Shown: positions 27,534 to 34,637 of the stretch, one piece after another
Position numbering within the stretch: position 1 is the first letter of the stretch
Layout: every line of letters starts with the position of its first letter
NCBI GenBank assembly: GCA_041447175.1
Contig: CP166960.1
Location: 293,118 to 357,117, forward strand
Length of the DNA: 64,000 nucleotides
Origin: Candidatus Bathyarchaeia archaeon
GTDB lineage: Archaea; Thermoproteota; Bathyarchaeia; Bathyarchaeales; Bathycorpusculaceae
Reading direction: 5' to 3'
The notes under the pieces: generated by a model
The model's input: only the letters and a program-made list of their open reading frames with translations
Database searches by the model: none
Told to the model about the DNA's origin: nothing
Made by a program: the position numbers and the translations under genes

Positions 27534-27697
27534 ATTTGCTTGGCTTCTTTACAGTTTTGGCAAAGCACTTTTTCGTTTCTTTTGTTCTCAATTTCTGTTA
27601 GAAGCATTAATCGACCGCCAATCAACCTGCCGCATTCATCGCATATGACTCGAACTTCTGCAACTCGACTGTTTGAATCCATAATTTGATACGGCAT
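27530..27697 (-). CDS. 55-aa zinc-ribbon-like protein
   Basis: Read directly from the minus strand: ATG at 27695-27697, stop TAA at 27530-27532, ribosome site AAGGAGG ten bases upstream. Two cysteine pairs, CDEC (19-22) and CQNC (46-49), lie 23 residues apart, a typical zinc ribbon. It overlaps the end of the convergent YkgJ gene by four bases. Function unknown; small ribbons like this often bind nucleic acid or partner proteins. Confidence 0.65.
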   Translation of the reverse strand: MPYQIMDSNSRVAEVRVICDECGRLIGGRLMLLTEIENKRNEKVLCQNCKEAKQI

Positions 27698-27807
27698 AAT
27701 AGAGCCTCCTTAATTCCCTGTGAGTGTGTATTGTGTTGGAGCGCTTTGATTATGCTGAAACGTAACGCATGCATACTTTTTAACGGTTGAACCGCTTTTG
27801 GGTGCTA

Positions 27808-27948
27808 TTATGTTTTTTGTTTGTCGTCTTTTTCTAGTAGATAATTGATGTATTCTGGTATGGTGCGGTTAGTTTCTTTGGCTTTTTTTTGAACGTTCTG
27901 GTAAACTTTGTCGGTGACGCATATTGTTCGGTACCCTTTGCGCGGCAA
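27808..27948 (-). CDS. 46-aa ribbon-helix-helix-like regulator
   Basis: The product is 46 aa if started at TTG 27946-27948, with AGGAG ten bases upstream. N-terminal PRKGYRTICVTD makes the beta strand; VYQNVQKKAKETNRTIPEYINYLLEK gives the two helices with the Arg-Thr-(I)-P turn, as in CopG/Arc-type DNA binders. A longer frame up to 28026 would run through the promoter and operator, so I prefer the short form. Its N-terminus aligns position for position with the divergent twin at 28132. Confidence 0.65.
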   Translation of the reverse strand: MPRKGYRTICVTDKVYQNVQKKAKETNRTIPEYINYLLEKDDKQKT

Positions 27949-27972
27949 CTCTTGGAGTCTCCTGTTATGTTT

Positions 27973-27985
27973 CCGTACTTTACGG
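27973..27985. promoter_or_regulatory. Operator CCGTA-CTT-TACGG before the 27948 gene
   Basis: A perfect 5-bp dyad with a 3-bp spacer, placed eight bases after a minus-strand TATA-like TTTATATC. This is where a repressor would block initiation. Confidence 0.55.
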
Positions 27986-28085
27986 TACTTCAAGATATAA
28001 ACATTTATTGATTTGCATAAACTCAAAAATCTTGTCCGAAGCCGTCATAAGAACGTAGACTCGCGTCGCATTTCAAGTTAAACCT

Positions 28086-28112
28086 TAAATATCGAAGTTC
28101 CGTACAATACGA
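28086..28112 (+). promoter_or_regulatory. TATA box and operator CCGTA-CAA-TACGA before the 28132 gene
   Basis: TTAAATATC is followed six bases later by a dyad at 28100-28112 with the same CCGTA-N3-TACG form as the site at 27973, in the same place relative to TATA. Confidence 0.55.
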
Positions 28113-28131
28113 GATGTAGAGGGGACATTCA

Positions 28132-28317
28132 ACGCCAAAAAGTGGATTCAAAAGCATTACGGTAAAGGCAGAAATCTACGACTACTTCTACAACGAATGG
28201 CTAACCGTTAAAGAAGACTACACCATAAAAAAAGGCATCCGAAGCTTCTCAGCATACGTCACCTACCGCCTATCCCAACTAATGAACGACGACAAAAGAG
28301 GCAACCTAAAGGAGTAA
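28132..28317 (+). CDS. 61-aa ribbon-helix-helix-like protein with ACG in the start position
   Basis: The open frame from 28132 reads (ACG)PKSGFKSITVKAEIYDYF and so on, ending in a Lys/Glu tail. It matches the 27948 gene: x-P-(R/K)-x-G-(Y/F)-(R/K)-(T/S)-I. AGGGG sits about seven bases before the ACG, exactly where an ATG would belong; between the upstream TAG and this point there is no ATG, GTG or TTG. Either ACG is used, or an ATG was lost by one base change (or a sequence error). Confidence 0.55.
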   Translation, partial: TPKSGFKSITVKAEIYDYFYNEWLTVKEDYTIKKGIRSFSAYVTYRLSQLMNDDKRGNLKE

Positions 28318-28417
28318 CCTAACAATCAACGCACCCCGTTGTTGGAAGGTACCTTGTGTCTCTCCTTTTTTAAGGCACAGTCCCCACAAGCGTTGTTGCT
28401 GGTTTAGGTGCCAACAA

Positions 28418-28427
28418 TTTTAAATAA
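28418..28427 (+). promoter_or_regulatory. TATA box of purA
   Basis: TTTTAAATAA about 35 bases before the ATG; predicted transcript start near 28448 gives a very short leader that still holds GGTGA. Confidence 0.5.
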
Positions 28428-28459
28428 GTCCTATTTGACCCTTAAAAGGGTGAACTATC

Positions 28460-29458
28460 ATGCCATGCAAAGTTATTGTCGGCGCATTTTGGGGCGATGA
28501 AGGCAAAGGAAAAATCATCAGCTACCTCGCCCTCAAAGATAACCTTGATTTTTGTGTACGAACGGGCTCCGTTAACGCTGCGCATACCGTTTGGTTCGAA
28601 GGCAAAAAATATGCCTTGCACATGGTTCCAGCAGCGTTTGTAAACCCAAAAACCCGTCTGCTTGTCGCGGCAGGCGCAAATGTTCATGTCGCCAAGTTTT
28701 TTGAAGAACTGGAACTAACCAAAGTTCAGGGCCGCGTCGCAATCGACATGAACGCATCAATAATTGAGGAAAAACATAGTGCTGCTGACAAAGCCAGCGC
28801 CGTTAACAAAGGGATAGGCACCACCGGTTGGGGTGTAGGACCCGCAATAGAAGAACGCGTAAGGCGCACGGCAAGACTTGCAAAGGACCTTCCCGAGCTT
28901 AACCCGTACCTCGCTGACACCATAACTGAAATTAACGACGGCATTGACCAAGACAAACAAGTTCTGCTGGAAGGTACACAAGGCTTTATGCTCTCCCTAT
29001 TCTTAGGCGGTGACTACCCATACGTGACGGGGCGCGACACAGGTGCTTCAGCAATCGCTTCCGAAGCAGGCGTCGGACCCACCCGTGTGGATGATGTGCT
29101 CATTGTTTACAAGAGCTTTATAACTCGCGTCGGAGCTGGACCCTTACCAGGCGAAATCAGCCGAGACGACGCACTTTCACGGGGTTGGTTCGAAGTTGCC
29201 GCAGGAACTGGCCGCGAGCGTCGCAGTGCTCCTTTCGATTTTGATTTAGCCAAAAAAACCGCGCGAATTAACGGGGCAACTCAAGCTGCTTTAACAAAAC
29301 TTGATGTGCTCTTCCCTGAATGTCAAGGGAAACGAAGTTTTGATGACCTTTCGGATAGGGCAAAAGCGTTTGTTAAAGAAGTTGAGGCTCGAACGGGTGT
29401 GCCTGTGACCTTAATTGGCACGGGACCTGATGCGTTGGACATCGTTGACCGCCGTTAA
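28460..29458 (+). CDS. purA: Adenylosuccinate synthetase, short archaeal form
   Basis: Joins IMP and aspartate with GTP in AMP synthesis. The protein has 332 aa, about 100 shorter than bacterial PurA, as in many archaea. N-terminal GAFWGDEGKGK is the GTP loop; RTGSVNAAHTV follows with the IMP-binding NAAH; GTTGWGVGPA, EGTQGF, GRDTGASAIA and GTGRERR are family motifs; the C-terminal GTGPDALDIV ends the protein. Start ATG is set by GGTGA. Confidence 0.95.
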   Translation: MPCKVIVGAFWGDEGKGKIISYLALKDNLDFCVRTGSVNAAHTVWFEGKKYALHMVPAAFVNPKTRLLVAAGANVHVAKFFEELELTKVQGRVAIDMNASIIEEKHSAADKASAVNKGIGTTGWGVGPAIEERVRRTARLAKDLPELNPYLADTITEINDGIDQDKQVLLEGTQGFMLSLFLGGDYPYVTGRDTGASAIASEAGVGPTRVDDVLIVYKSFITRVGAGPLPGEISRDDALSRGWFEVAAGTGRERRSAPFDFDLAKKTARINGATQAALTKLDVLFPECQGKRSFDDLSDRAKAFVKEVEARTGVPVTLIGTGPDALDIVDRR

Positions 29459-29538
29459 CGCTTTTTCCTTTTTCCACTTTTTGGAGGAAACTGGGAATAA
29501 TTTTATCTATTTGTTTCTAAAAATGTGACTAAGAGGTT

Positions 29539-30705
29539 ATGCATATGGCCCTTTATAGCATAGATTCCCGTAAGGCAACTACCAGCCTTTTTGTTTTGCT
29601 TTTCGTAATGGGCGCACTTGTTGGGGGCATCGGCAGCTTTTACCTCAACAACCGCCAAATCACCAACCTATCCGGTGAAGTTACCGACTTGCAGAGCCAC
29701 GTTTCTTTCCTTAACGCATCAACAAACCAAACCATCTCGAACCAAACAATCACAATCTACCAAAACGGGACATCCCTTGTTGACATCTACGCTAAGTCCA
29801 GCCCTTCGGTTGTGCTCATTCACGGCTCTACGAGCAGCGGTGCAGTGCAAGGTTCAGGATTTATCTATAACTCCTCCGGCAAAATGGTGGTCTTGACAAA
29901 CTTCCATGTGGTGCAAGACGCAACTGACTTAAGTGTTACCTTCTCCAACGGCCACGGATACGCAACTACCGTTTTAGGCTCAGACCCCTACTCTGACTTG
30001 GCAGTTCTTTCAACTGACGATGTGCCCGCAAACGAACTTAAACCCCTCAACATAGTGAGCTCCAGCAGCCTTCGCGTCGGTGACCAAGTGGTGGCAATCG
30101 GAAACCCCTATGGGTTAGTCGGCTCTCTAACCACCGGCGTTGTGAGTGCACTTGGGCGCTCCGAAACAGCCGAATTCACCCAAAGCTTCTCAATAAGTAA
30201 CCTGATACAAGTCAGCACACCAATCAACCCAGGCAACTCGGGTGGTCCATTGCTGAACGCTGTGGGTGAAGTTGTGGGGATAACGAACTCGGTGATTTCT
30301 GATTCTCAAGGTGTAGGCTTCGCAGTGCCTTCAAATGCTATTCTACGGGAAATCGCCTCTTTGGTTACAACGGGCAGCTACACCATGCACTCTTTGCTTG
30401 GTATTGCTTCTCAGCCAGACATGTCCGACATGACCTACAATTTAGCAAAACAGTTGAATGTTGACGTTACTTACGGAAGATACGTTGGCACAGTGTCCGA
30501 AGGCGGACCTTCCGATGGGCACCTTCAAGCCGGAGACATAATCATAGCCATGAACGGAACCGTTATCCGAAACAGCGATGACTTAGGCAGCTTCTTGGCA
30601 GAAAAGACCTTGCCTGGCGATGTAGTTCAGATTACCGTGGTTAGAAACAACGCAGAAACAACAGTCAACGTGACCCTAGGCACCCGACCGCAACCAAACG
30701 TTTAA
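29539..30705 (+). CDS. HtrA/DegP-like membrane-anchored serine protease
   Basis: The protein has 388 aa. One N-terminal membrane anchor (about 12-32), a short coiled linker, then a trypsin-like domain with catalytic H123 (TNFHVV), D153 (YSDLAVL) and S234 (NPGNSGGPLL), and one PDZ domain (about 290-380: GPSDGHLQAGDIIIAMNG). It should work outside the membrane in protein quality control. It is convergent with the ferredoxin genes that follow, 15 bases apart. Confidence 0.9.
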   Translation: MHMALYSIDSRKATTSLFVLLFVMGALVGGIGSFYLNNRQITNLSGEVTDLQSHVSFLNASTNQTISNQTITIYQNGTSLVDIYAKSSPSVVLIHGSTSSGAVQGSGFIYNSSGKMVVLTNFHVVQDATDLSVTFSNGHGYATTVLGSDPYSDLAVLSTDDVPANELKPLNIVSSSSLRVGDQVVAIGNPYGLVGSLTTGVVSALGRSETAEFTQSFSISNLIQVSTPINPGNSGGPLLNAVGEVVGITNSVISDSQGVGFAVPSNAILREIASLVTTGSYTMHSLLGIASQPDMSDMTYNLAKQLNVDVTYGRYVGTVSEGGPSDGHLQAGDIIIAMNGTVIRNSDDLGSFLAEKTLPGDVVQITVVRNNAETTVNVTLGTRPQPNV

Positions 30706-30720
30706 CCCCAATTTACATTT

Positions 30721-31065
30721 CTATCTTTTTTCGCAGTCCATGCAGACCTTGCTTTGCCTGTTTGTCCAGTATTTTTTGCCACATTTTTCGCAAGTGGTTT
30801 TCCAAAGCATTTCTTTTTTGTTTTCAGCTTGGCGAGAGGTGTTTGTGGAGTTGGGGAAGCTTATGGCTTTTTGGTGGCAAAGTGATTCGCAGGAGCGGCA
30901 TCCATTCACGCAGTTTAGGGGTTCTGTTACGTAGGCTTTTTCGTTTTGGAAGGAAAACACGTTGTTTGGGCAGTATTCTACGCACCGCGGTTTGCCTGTT
31001 TTAGCGCAGCCATCGCATTTGTCGGGAAAAACTGTTGGAAACCAAATGGGTGCTGAATTTGCCAT
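30721..31065 (-). CDS. Dicluster ferredoxin with C-terminal zinc-ribbon-like tail
   Basis: The protein has 114 aa. Cluster one has unusual spacing, CDGCAKTGKPRCVEYCP (Cx2Cx7Cx3CP), as seen in AprB-type ferredoxins; cluster two is CVNGCRSCESLC (Cx3Cx2Cx3C). A third cysteine set, CEKCGKKY...CMDC, follows near 93-111 and looks like a zinc ribbon. Electron carrier; partner unknown. It lies in a minus-strand run with a 40-aa Cys peptide 35 bases upstream. Confidence 0.8.
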   Translation of the reverse strand: MANSAPIWFPTVFPDKCDGCAKTGKPRCVEYCPNNVFSFQNEKAYVTEPLNCVNGCRSCESLCHQKAISFPNSTNTSRQAENKKEMLWKTTCEKCGKKYWTNRQSKVCMDCEKR

Positions 31066-31100
31066 GAGTTTTCACCTTGAATGGGGAGAAAAAGGGTTTA

Positions 31101-31223
31101 TTATGGGGTTTGGTTTTTCTGTTCCCGTTTTTGGAATTGTCTTGCTTGATAGGTTCGGCAGGTTGGGCTGTTGCAGCATTGGTCTTCGGGGATTCCGTAT
31201 GGGCATTCTAAGTTGTTTGCCAT
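31101..31223 (-). CDS. 40-aa Cys-rich peptide
   Basis: Read directly: ATG 31221-31223, TAA 31101-31103. Five cysteines in the first 22 residues (ECPYG, DQCCN, TCRTY) are followed by a Gln/Lys/Arg tail. A partial GTGAT ribosome match lies about six bases before the ATG, and TTTATATATA sits near 31255 on this strand. It should be co-transcribed with the ferredoxin at 30721. No family known to me. Confidence 0.55.
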   Translation of the reverse strand: MANNLECPYGIPEDQCCNSPTCRTYQARQFQKREQKNQTP

Positions 31224-31249
31224 TTTTTATCACTTCTAACGTATAATAA

Positions 31250-31266
31250 GGTTAATATATATAAAT
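31250..31266 (-). promoter_or_regulatory. TATA box for the Cys peptide-ferredoxin operon
   Basis: A long A/T stretch containing TTTATATATA on the minus strand about 30-45 bases upstream of ATG 31223. It separates this operon from the ferredoxin gene that ends at 31271. Confidence 0.5.
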
Positions 31267-31270
31267 ATTG

Positions 31271-31603
31271 TTATGTTATTTTCTTGGTCGACCCATCCCC
31301 TTCCCCCGCTTTCGCAGCCCTGCGCAGCTCCCCAATCAACTCCTGCGTTTCTTTCCTCGAGGGGTGCGAAATCGCGCCTGCCGGACAAACATCTTGGCAA
31401 CCTTTACAAAAAACAACACAATTATTAGGTCTCACGACGACGGGCTTCTTTTTTCCCTCTGCCTCCTCAAAATCGTAAATGCCCAACTTGCAGTAAGTCA
31501 CACATTTGCCGCAAGAAACACATTTCTCATAATTCACCTTTGGACCCCACGGAATCTGTTCTCTAGGAATTCCATGGAAAGTTTTTCCATTCACTTTAAG
31601 CAT
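31271..31603 (-). CDS. 2x[4Fe-4S] ferredoxin
   Basis: The protein has 110 aa. Cluster one CVSCGKCVTYC lacks the usual Pro after the last Cys; cluster two CVVFCKGCQDVCP has Cx4Cx2Cx3CP. N-terminal FHGIPREQIPWGPKVNYEKC is shared with the 31663 product, so the two are tandem duplicates. The C-terminus is helical and charged. Electron partner unknown. Confidence 0.85.
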   Translation of the reverse strand: MLKVNGKTFHGIPREQIPWGPKVNYEKCVSCGKCVTYCKLGIYDFEEAEGKKKPVVVRPNNCVVFCKGCQDVCPAGAISHPSRKETQELIGELRRAAKAGEGDGSTKKIT

Positions 31604-31662
31604 CTCCCTTAATTTTTCATTTTTTAGTTTTCTATTGGAAACAAACTATGCGCTTGAACGAA

Positions 31663-31950
31663 CTAAGCCTTATTTCTTCTTAATTTCTCAATTATCTGTT
31701 TTGTTTTTTCTTCTGACGGGTGAGAAATAGCGCCAGTTGGGCAGATGTCCTCACAACCCCTGCAAAACACCACGCATGTGCTGGGGTTTTTAGCCACAGT
31801 TATTTTCTTTCCATCTTTTTCTTGAAATTCGAATGCCTCTTTATGGCAGAATTCAACGCATTTTCCGCATGTGACACATTTCTCGTAATCTATTTTGGGG
31901 CTCCACGGTATCAGTTTTCTGGGTATGCCTTCATAAGTTTCTTCCGACAT
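31663..31950 (-). CDS. 2x[4Fe-4S] ferredoxin (tandem duplicate of 31271)
   Basis: The protein has 95 aa. CVTCGKCVEFC and CVVFCRGCEDICP cluster motifs with the same spacing as the neighbour, and the same GIPRKLIPWSPKIDYEKC opening. The gene begins 12 bases after the stop of the propeller gene at 31963 (minus strand, read right to left), so it may be its operon partner. Confidence 0.85.
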   Translation of the reverse strand: MSEETYEGIPRKLIPWSPKIDYEKCVTCGKCVEFCHKEAFEFQEKDGKKITVAKNPSTCVVFCRGCEDICPTGAISHPSEEKTKQIIEKLRRNKA

Positions 31951-31962
31951 TTGGGTCTCCTC

Positions 31963-33351
31963 TCAATCATCTGACAAGCTTGTTAACGGATTATATACAC
32001 TCTTTCCTATTCTTCTGACTATGATAATAGTTAAAGCCCCCATCATCACAACAATTGCCCCAACCAAGGCACTGCTGGGAAATTCTGGAATTGACGGAGA
32101 AGGTGCAGGATACGATGTATCGCCAGTTGATTGCACTCCAAACGCATACACCATATGGTCCCATGACCCCACATAAACATCGTCGCCTACAACGGCAGGG
32201 GAAGAATTCACATGGTTTCCAGTTGCATAACTCCAAACCTTTTCACCTGTTGATGCGTCGAGGCAATAGACCTTTCCATCCCATCCTCCAACATAGACAT
32301 GGCCGCCCGCAACGGCAGGGGATGAATTCACGCCGCCGAACGTTAGATAATTCCAGATTTCTTTGCCTGTTGCCGCATCAAGACAATACACTTTTGAAGC
32401 AATGTCATAAGAATCTGCACCTAACTCCCATGACCCAACGTAAACGTAACCGTTGGAAACCGCTGGCGAAGAGTCAACCCATCCTGGAGTGGTGTAATTC
32501 CAGACCTTGGACCCATTTAACGCGCTAAGACAGTAAACATTGTTGTCTTCGGAGCCAATATATACGTAATCTCCAACAACTGTGGGTGAGGACTGCACGA
32601 CATTTCCAGTTTTGTATGTCCAGATTTCGGTTCCCGAAGAAGCATCTAAACAATAAACATTGAAATTTGTTGAACCTACAAAGACTCGACCGTTGACGAC
32701 TGCAGGAGATGACTCAATGAGTCCTCCAGCTGTGAAGTTCCAGATTTTGGCCCCTGTACCTGCATCAAGGCAATATATGTCTCCGTCCCAAGACCCAACG
32801 TAGACACGGTTATCAGCAACGGCTGGGCTAGATTGAACAGAGTTGTTTGTAGTGAAATTCCAGATTTTTTCGCCTGTGAGGGCGTCCAGACAATATATGT
32901 TGCGGTCGTAACATCCAAAGTAAACAAAACCGCCTGCAACTGCCATTGAAGAACCAATTGCCGGACCCGTTACATCTGGTCTATTTCGGCCTGTTGAAGG
33001 AATTGTGTATTTCCATATCAGGGTGCCCTCAGATGAGTTGAGGCAGTATGCGATTCCGCCATCGGAGCCTATGTAAAGGCGTCCGTCAACTATTGCGGGG
33101 GAAGCCCAAACTACGTGGTTAGTCATATAACTCCATAACAAATTATCTGAAGCTGCCGTTGGAGCGTTGGTTGTGAAGCCTGTGTGAAGAAGGTCATGAT
33201 GGAACATTGGCCAATCCTCCGAAACAGAACTGGCTGTTTCTTTTGATGCGGCACTAAATGAGAGTAACGCTACGACCATTAGAACAAGCAAAATGCTTTT
33301 TTTAAGTTTCATTTTTCTCGGATTCTCCGCCGGCTTTCTCAAATCAATCAA
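31963..33351 (-). CDS. Secreted PQQ-like beta-propeller protein with PEF-type anchor
   Basis: The protein has 462 aa. Signal peptide (about 15-35), then eight very regular blades of the form YVGSxDxxVYCLDAxTGxxIW.Y.T...V.SSPAV (about 55-410); then PSPSIPEFPSS, a membrane helix and RRIGKSVYN. The blades resemble PQQ-enzyme propellers, but no PQQ-contact residues or haem sites are seen, so this is a structural or binding protein. Two ferredoxin genes follow on the same strand. Confidence 0.85.
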   Translation of the reverse strand: MIDLRKPAENPRKMKLKKSILLVLMVVALLSFSAASKETASSVSEDWPMFHHDLLHTGFTTNAPTAASDNLLWSYMTNHVVWASPAIVDGRLYIGSDGGIAYCLNSSEGTLIWKYTIPSTGRNRPDVTGPAIGSSMAVAGGFVYFGCYDRNIYCLDALTGEKIWNFTTNNSVQSSPAVADNRVYVGSWDGDIYCLDAGTGAKIWNFTAGGLIESSPAVVNGRVFVGSTNFNVYCLDASSGTEIWTYKTGNVVQSSPTVVGDYVYIGSEDNNVYCLSALNGSKVWNYTTPGWVDSSPAVSNGYVYVGSWELGADSYDIASKVYCLDAATGKEIWNYLTFGGVNSSPAVAGGHVYVGGWDGKVYCLDASTGEKVWSYATGNHVNSSPAVVGDDVYVGSWDHMVYAFGVQSTGDTSYPAPSPSIPEFPSSALVGAIVVMMGALTIIIVRRIGKSVYNPLTSLSDD

Positions 33352-33376
33352 TCTTAGTTAACTGAACTGCTATGTC

Positions 33377-33392
33377 AATATTTAAATATTGA
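33377..33392 (+). promoter_or_regulatory. TATA region of the ArsR-type gene
   Basis: ATATTTAAATATT is centred near 33384; a start site about 26 bases on falls at 33409-33410, the ATG I prefer for the regulator, so its mRNA may be leaderless. Confidence 0.5.
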
Positions 33393-33409
33393 TATGCATT
33401 GTTGTTGGC

Positions 33410-33739
33410 ATGTGCCCAAATGCAGAAAACAGTCTTCGACTAAAAGCCCGCGTATTTTATGCCCTCTCAGACCCAATAAGGCTAAAAACTCTTGAGTTCT
33501 TGCGCGACGGCGAAAAATGCGTCTGCGAAATTGTGCCCCACATAAACCTGGTTCAGCCAGTGGTTTCACGTCACCTCAAAATCCTGCGGGATTCAGGACT
33601 GTTGCGGTGCCGAAAAGAAGGCACTCGACGTCTTTACTCAGTGACCGATATGCGAATCTACAACATTTTGGATGCTTTATCGCCGGATTTTTCAGAGTTT
33701 TTAACTAAAGAAATCATGGAACACGCCGTCTGCCGATGA
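33410..33739 (+). CDS. ArsR/SmtB family metal-sensing regulator
   Basis: The protein has 109 aa from ATG 33410 (a TTG 21 bases upstream sits inside the TATA box). Winged helix with FYALSDPIRLKTLEFL, then CVCEIVPHI (the ELCVCDL-type metal site), VSRHLKILRDSGLL and a RRLYSVTD wing. The last residues carry a further Cys (AVCR). The family releases DNA on binding As, Cd, Pb or Zn; which one is not readable. Divergent from the propeller gene at 33351. Confidence 0.85.
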   Translation: MCPNAENSLRLKARVFYALSDPIRLKTLEFLRDGEKCVCEIVPHINLVQPVVSRHLKILRDSGLLRCRKEGTRRLYSVTDMRIYNILDALSPDFSEFLTKEIMEHAVCR

Positions 33740-33745
33740 CTACGC

Positions 33746-34138
33746 TTAGGTGGTCCAAAAACTGTAAATTTCCAGTTTCATATCCGCAAACTCGCCTTTC
33801 AAATAATCCTTGACTTCTTGGTCCTCTAAGTATCGTGTCCCAGTTTTGTCCTTATGCAACGGTATCCCCGTTTCCCTTAGCTGGTCCGCTTTAGGCGAGT
33901 CAATAAAAATGTAGTACTGCTGCTCATGCAGCATGATTATGCGCAGGATGGTCACTTCTTTGTTGGCGGCAAACCCATTCTGCTCCAAAATGTAAACAAT
34001 ACTTTGCGGCTTCTTCTCTCGGACTGTCTGCTTAAATTCTTGCCACGTCCGTATTCTGACTTGCCCGCTGTCTGGGTTCAAACTCACATGATGCCCTCCT
34101 GCTTGGTTTGTTATATAACTATTAATATTCTCGTCCAT
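33746..34138 (-). CDS. Unknown protein
   Basis: The protein has 130 aa from ATG 34138, which has AAAGGA just upstream; a longer frame to 34168 lacks such a site. Mixed alpha/beta composition with a strand-rich core (VYILEQNGF, VTILRIIML, YYIFID) and a charged, aromatic C-terminus. No family recognised. It is convergent with the ArsR gene and divergent from the PadR gene, with a dyad between. Confidence 0.55.
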   Translation of the reverse strand: MDENINSYITNQAGGHHVSLNPDSGQVRIRTWQEFKQTVREKKPQSIVYILEQNGFAANKEVTILRIIMLHEQQYYIFIDSPKADQLRETGIPLHKDKTGTRYLEDQEVKDYLKGEFADMKLEIYSFWTT

Positions 34139-34191
34139 TTTTTCCTTTAGGTAGCCTTTCCTTTCCATAAAGGAGATGCCGCTCTTGAATT

Positions 34192-34213
34192 GTTGTAGCC
34201 TTGGGACTACAAC
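34192..34213. promoter_or_regulatory. Inverted repeat GTTGTAG-N8-CTACAAC
   Basis: A perfect 7-bp dyad between divergent genes at 34138 and 34284. A second palindrome, ATCTTAAGAT, follows near 34240-34250. Both would lie inside the longest frame of the PadR gene, which supports the shorter start. Confidence 0.45.
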
Positions 34214-34283
34214 ATGGTTTTATTATCTGCAGTATCTAATCTTAAGATATTGTCTATTGCTTTCTAACGGTTGGTGCCGTGTT

Positions 34284-34637
34284 TTGAGTAAGAATCTGTT
34301 GCGTGGTGCCTTGCTGGATGCTGTTCTGCTAGGTCTCATCCACGATGCTTCAAGCCATGGTTTGCATGGGTATGCTCTTTTGTTGATGATTGAAAAACAG
34401 TATGGTGTACGTTTAGGACCATCAACCGTATACCCCGAGTTAAAGGTGCTTGAGCGCCGTGGCCTTATCGTTTCCCGCTGGGATTTCACGTCAAGCAAAG
34501 CCCGATGCCTCTACCGCATAACCAACAAGGGACAAAATCTGCTAAAAACCTACTCGGTTCAGTTGAGACTTGTAGTCCCAACTTTATTGACTCAAAAATC
34601 ATCATTTCAAAGAGGAAACGCCTTAAGTTTGAGGTAG
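34284..34637 (+). CDS. PadR family transcriptional regulator
   Basis: The protein has about 117 aa from TTG 34284 (LSKNLLRGALLDAVLLGLIHDA). Winged helix typical of PadR: GLHGYALLLMIEKQYG, LGPSTVYPELKVLERRGLI, and a wing with SKARCLYRITNKGQN. The frame stays open upstream to 34176, but that part is Cys/Trp-rich nonsense and contains the GTTGTAG dyad. The 3' end overlaps the convergent regulator at 34623 by 15 bases. Confidence 0.75.
   Translation: MSKNLLRGALLDAVLLGLIHDASSHGLHGYALLLMIEKQYGVRLGPSTVYPELKVLERRGLIVSRWDFTSSKARCLYRITNKGQNLLKTYSVQLRLVVPTLLTQKSSFQRGNALSLR

Noticed and set aside
34176-34283. N-terminal extension of the PadR gene
   Set aside because: Cys/Trp-rich non-homologous residues and an operator-like dyad lie in it; the family domain starts at the later TTG.
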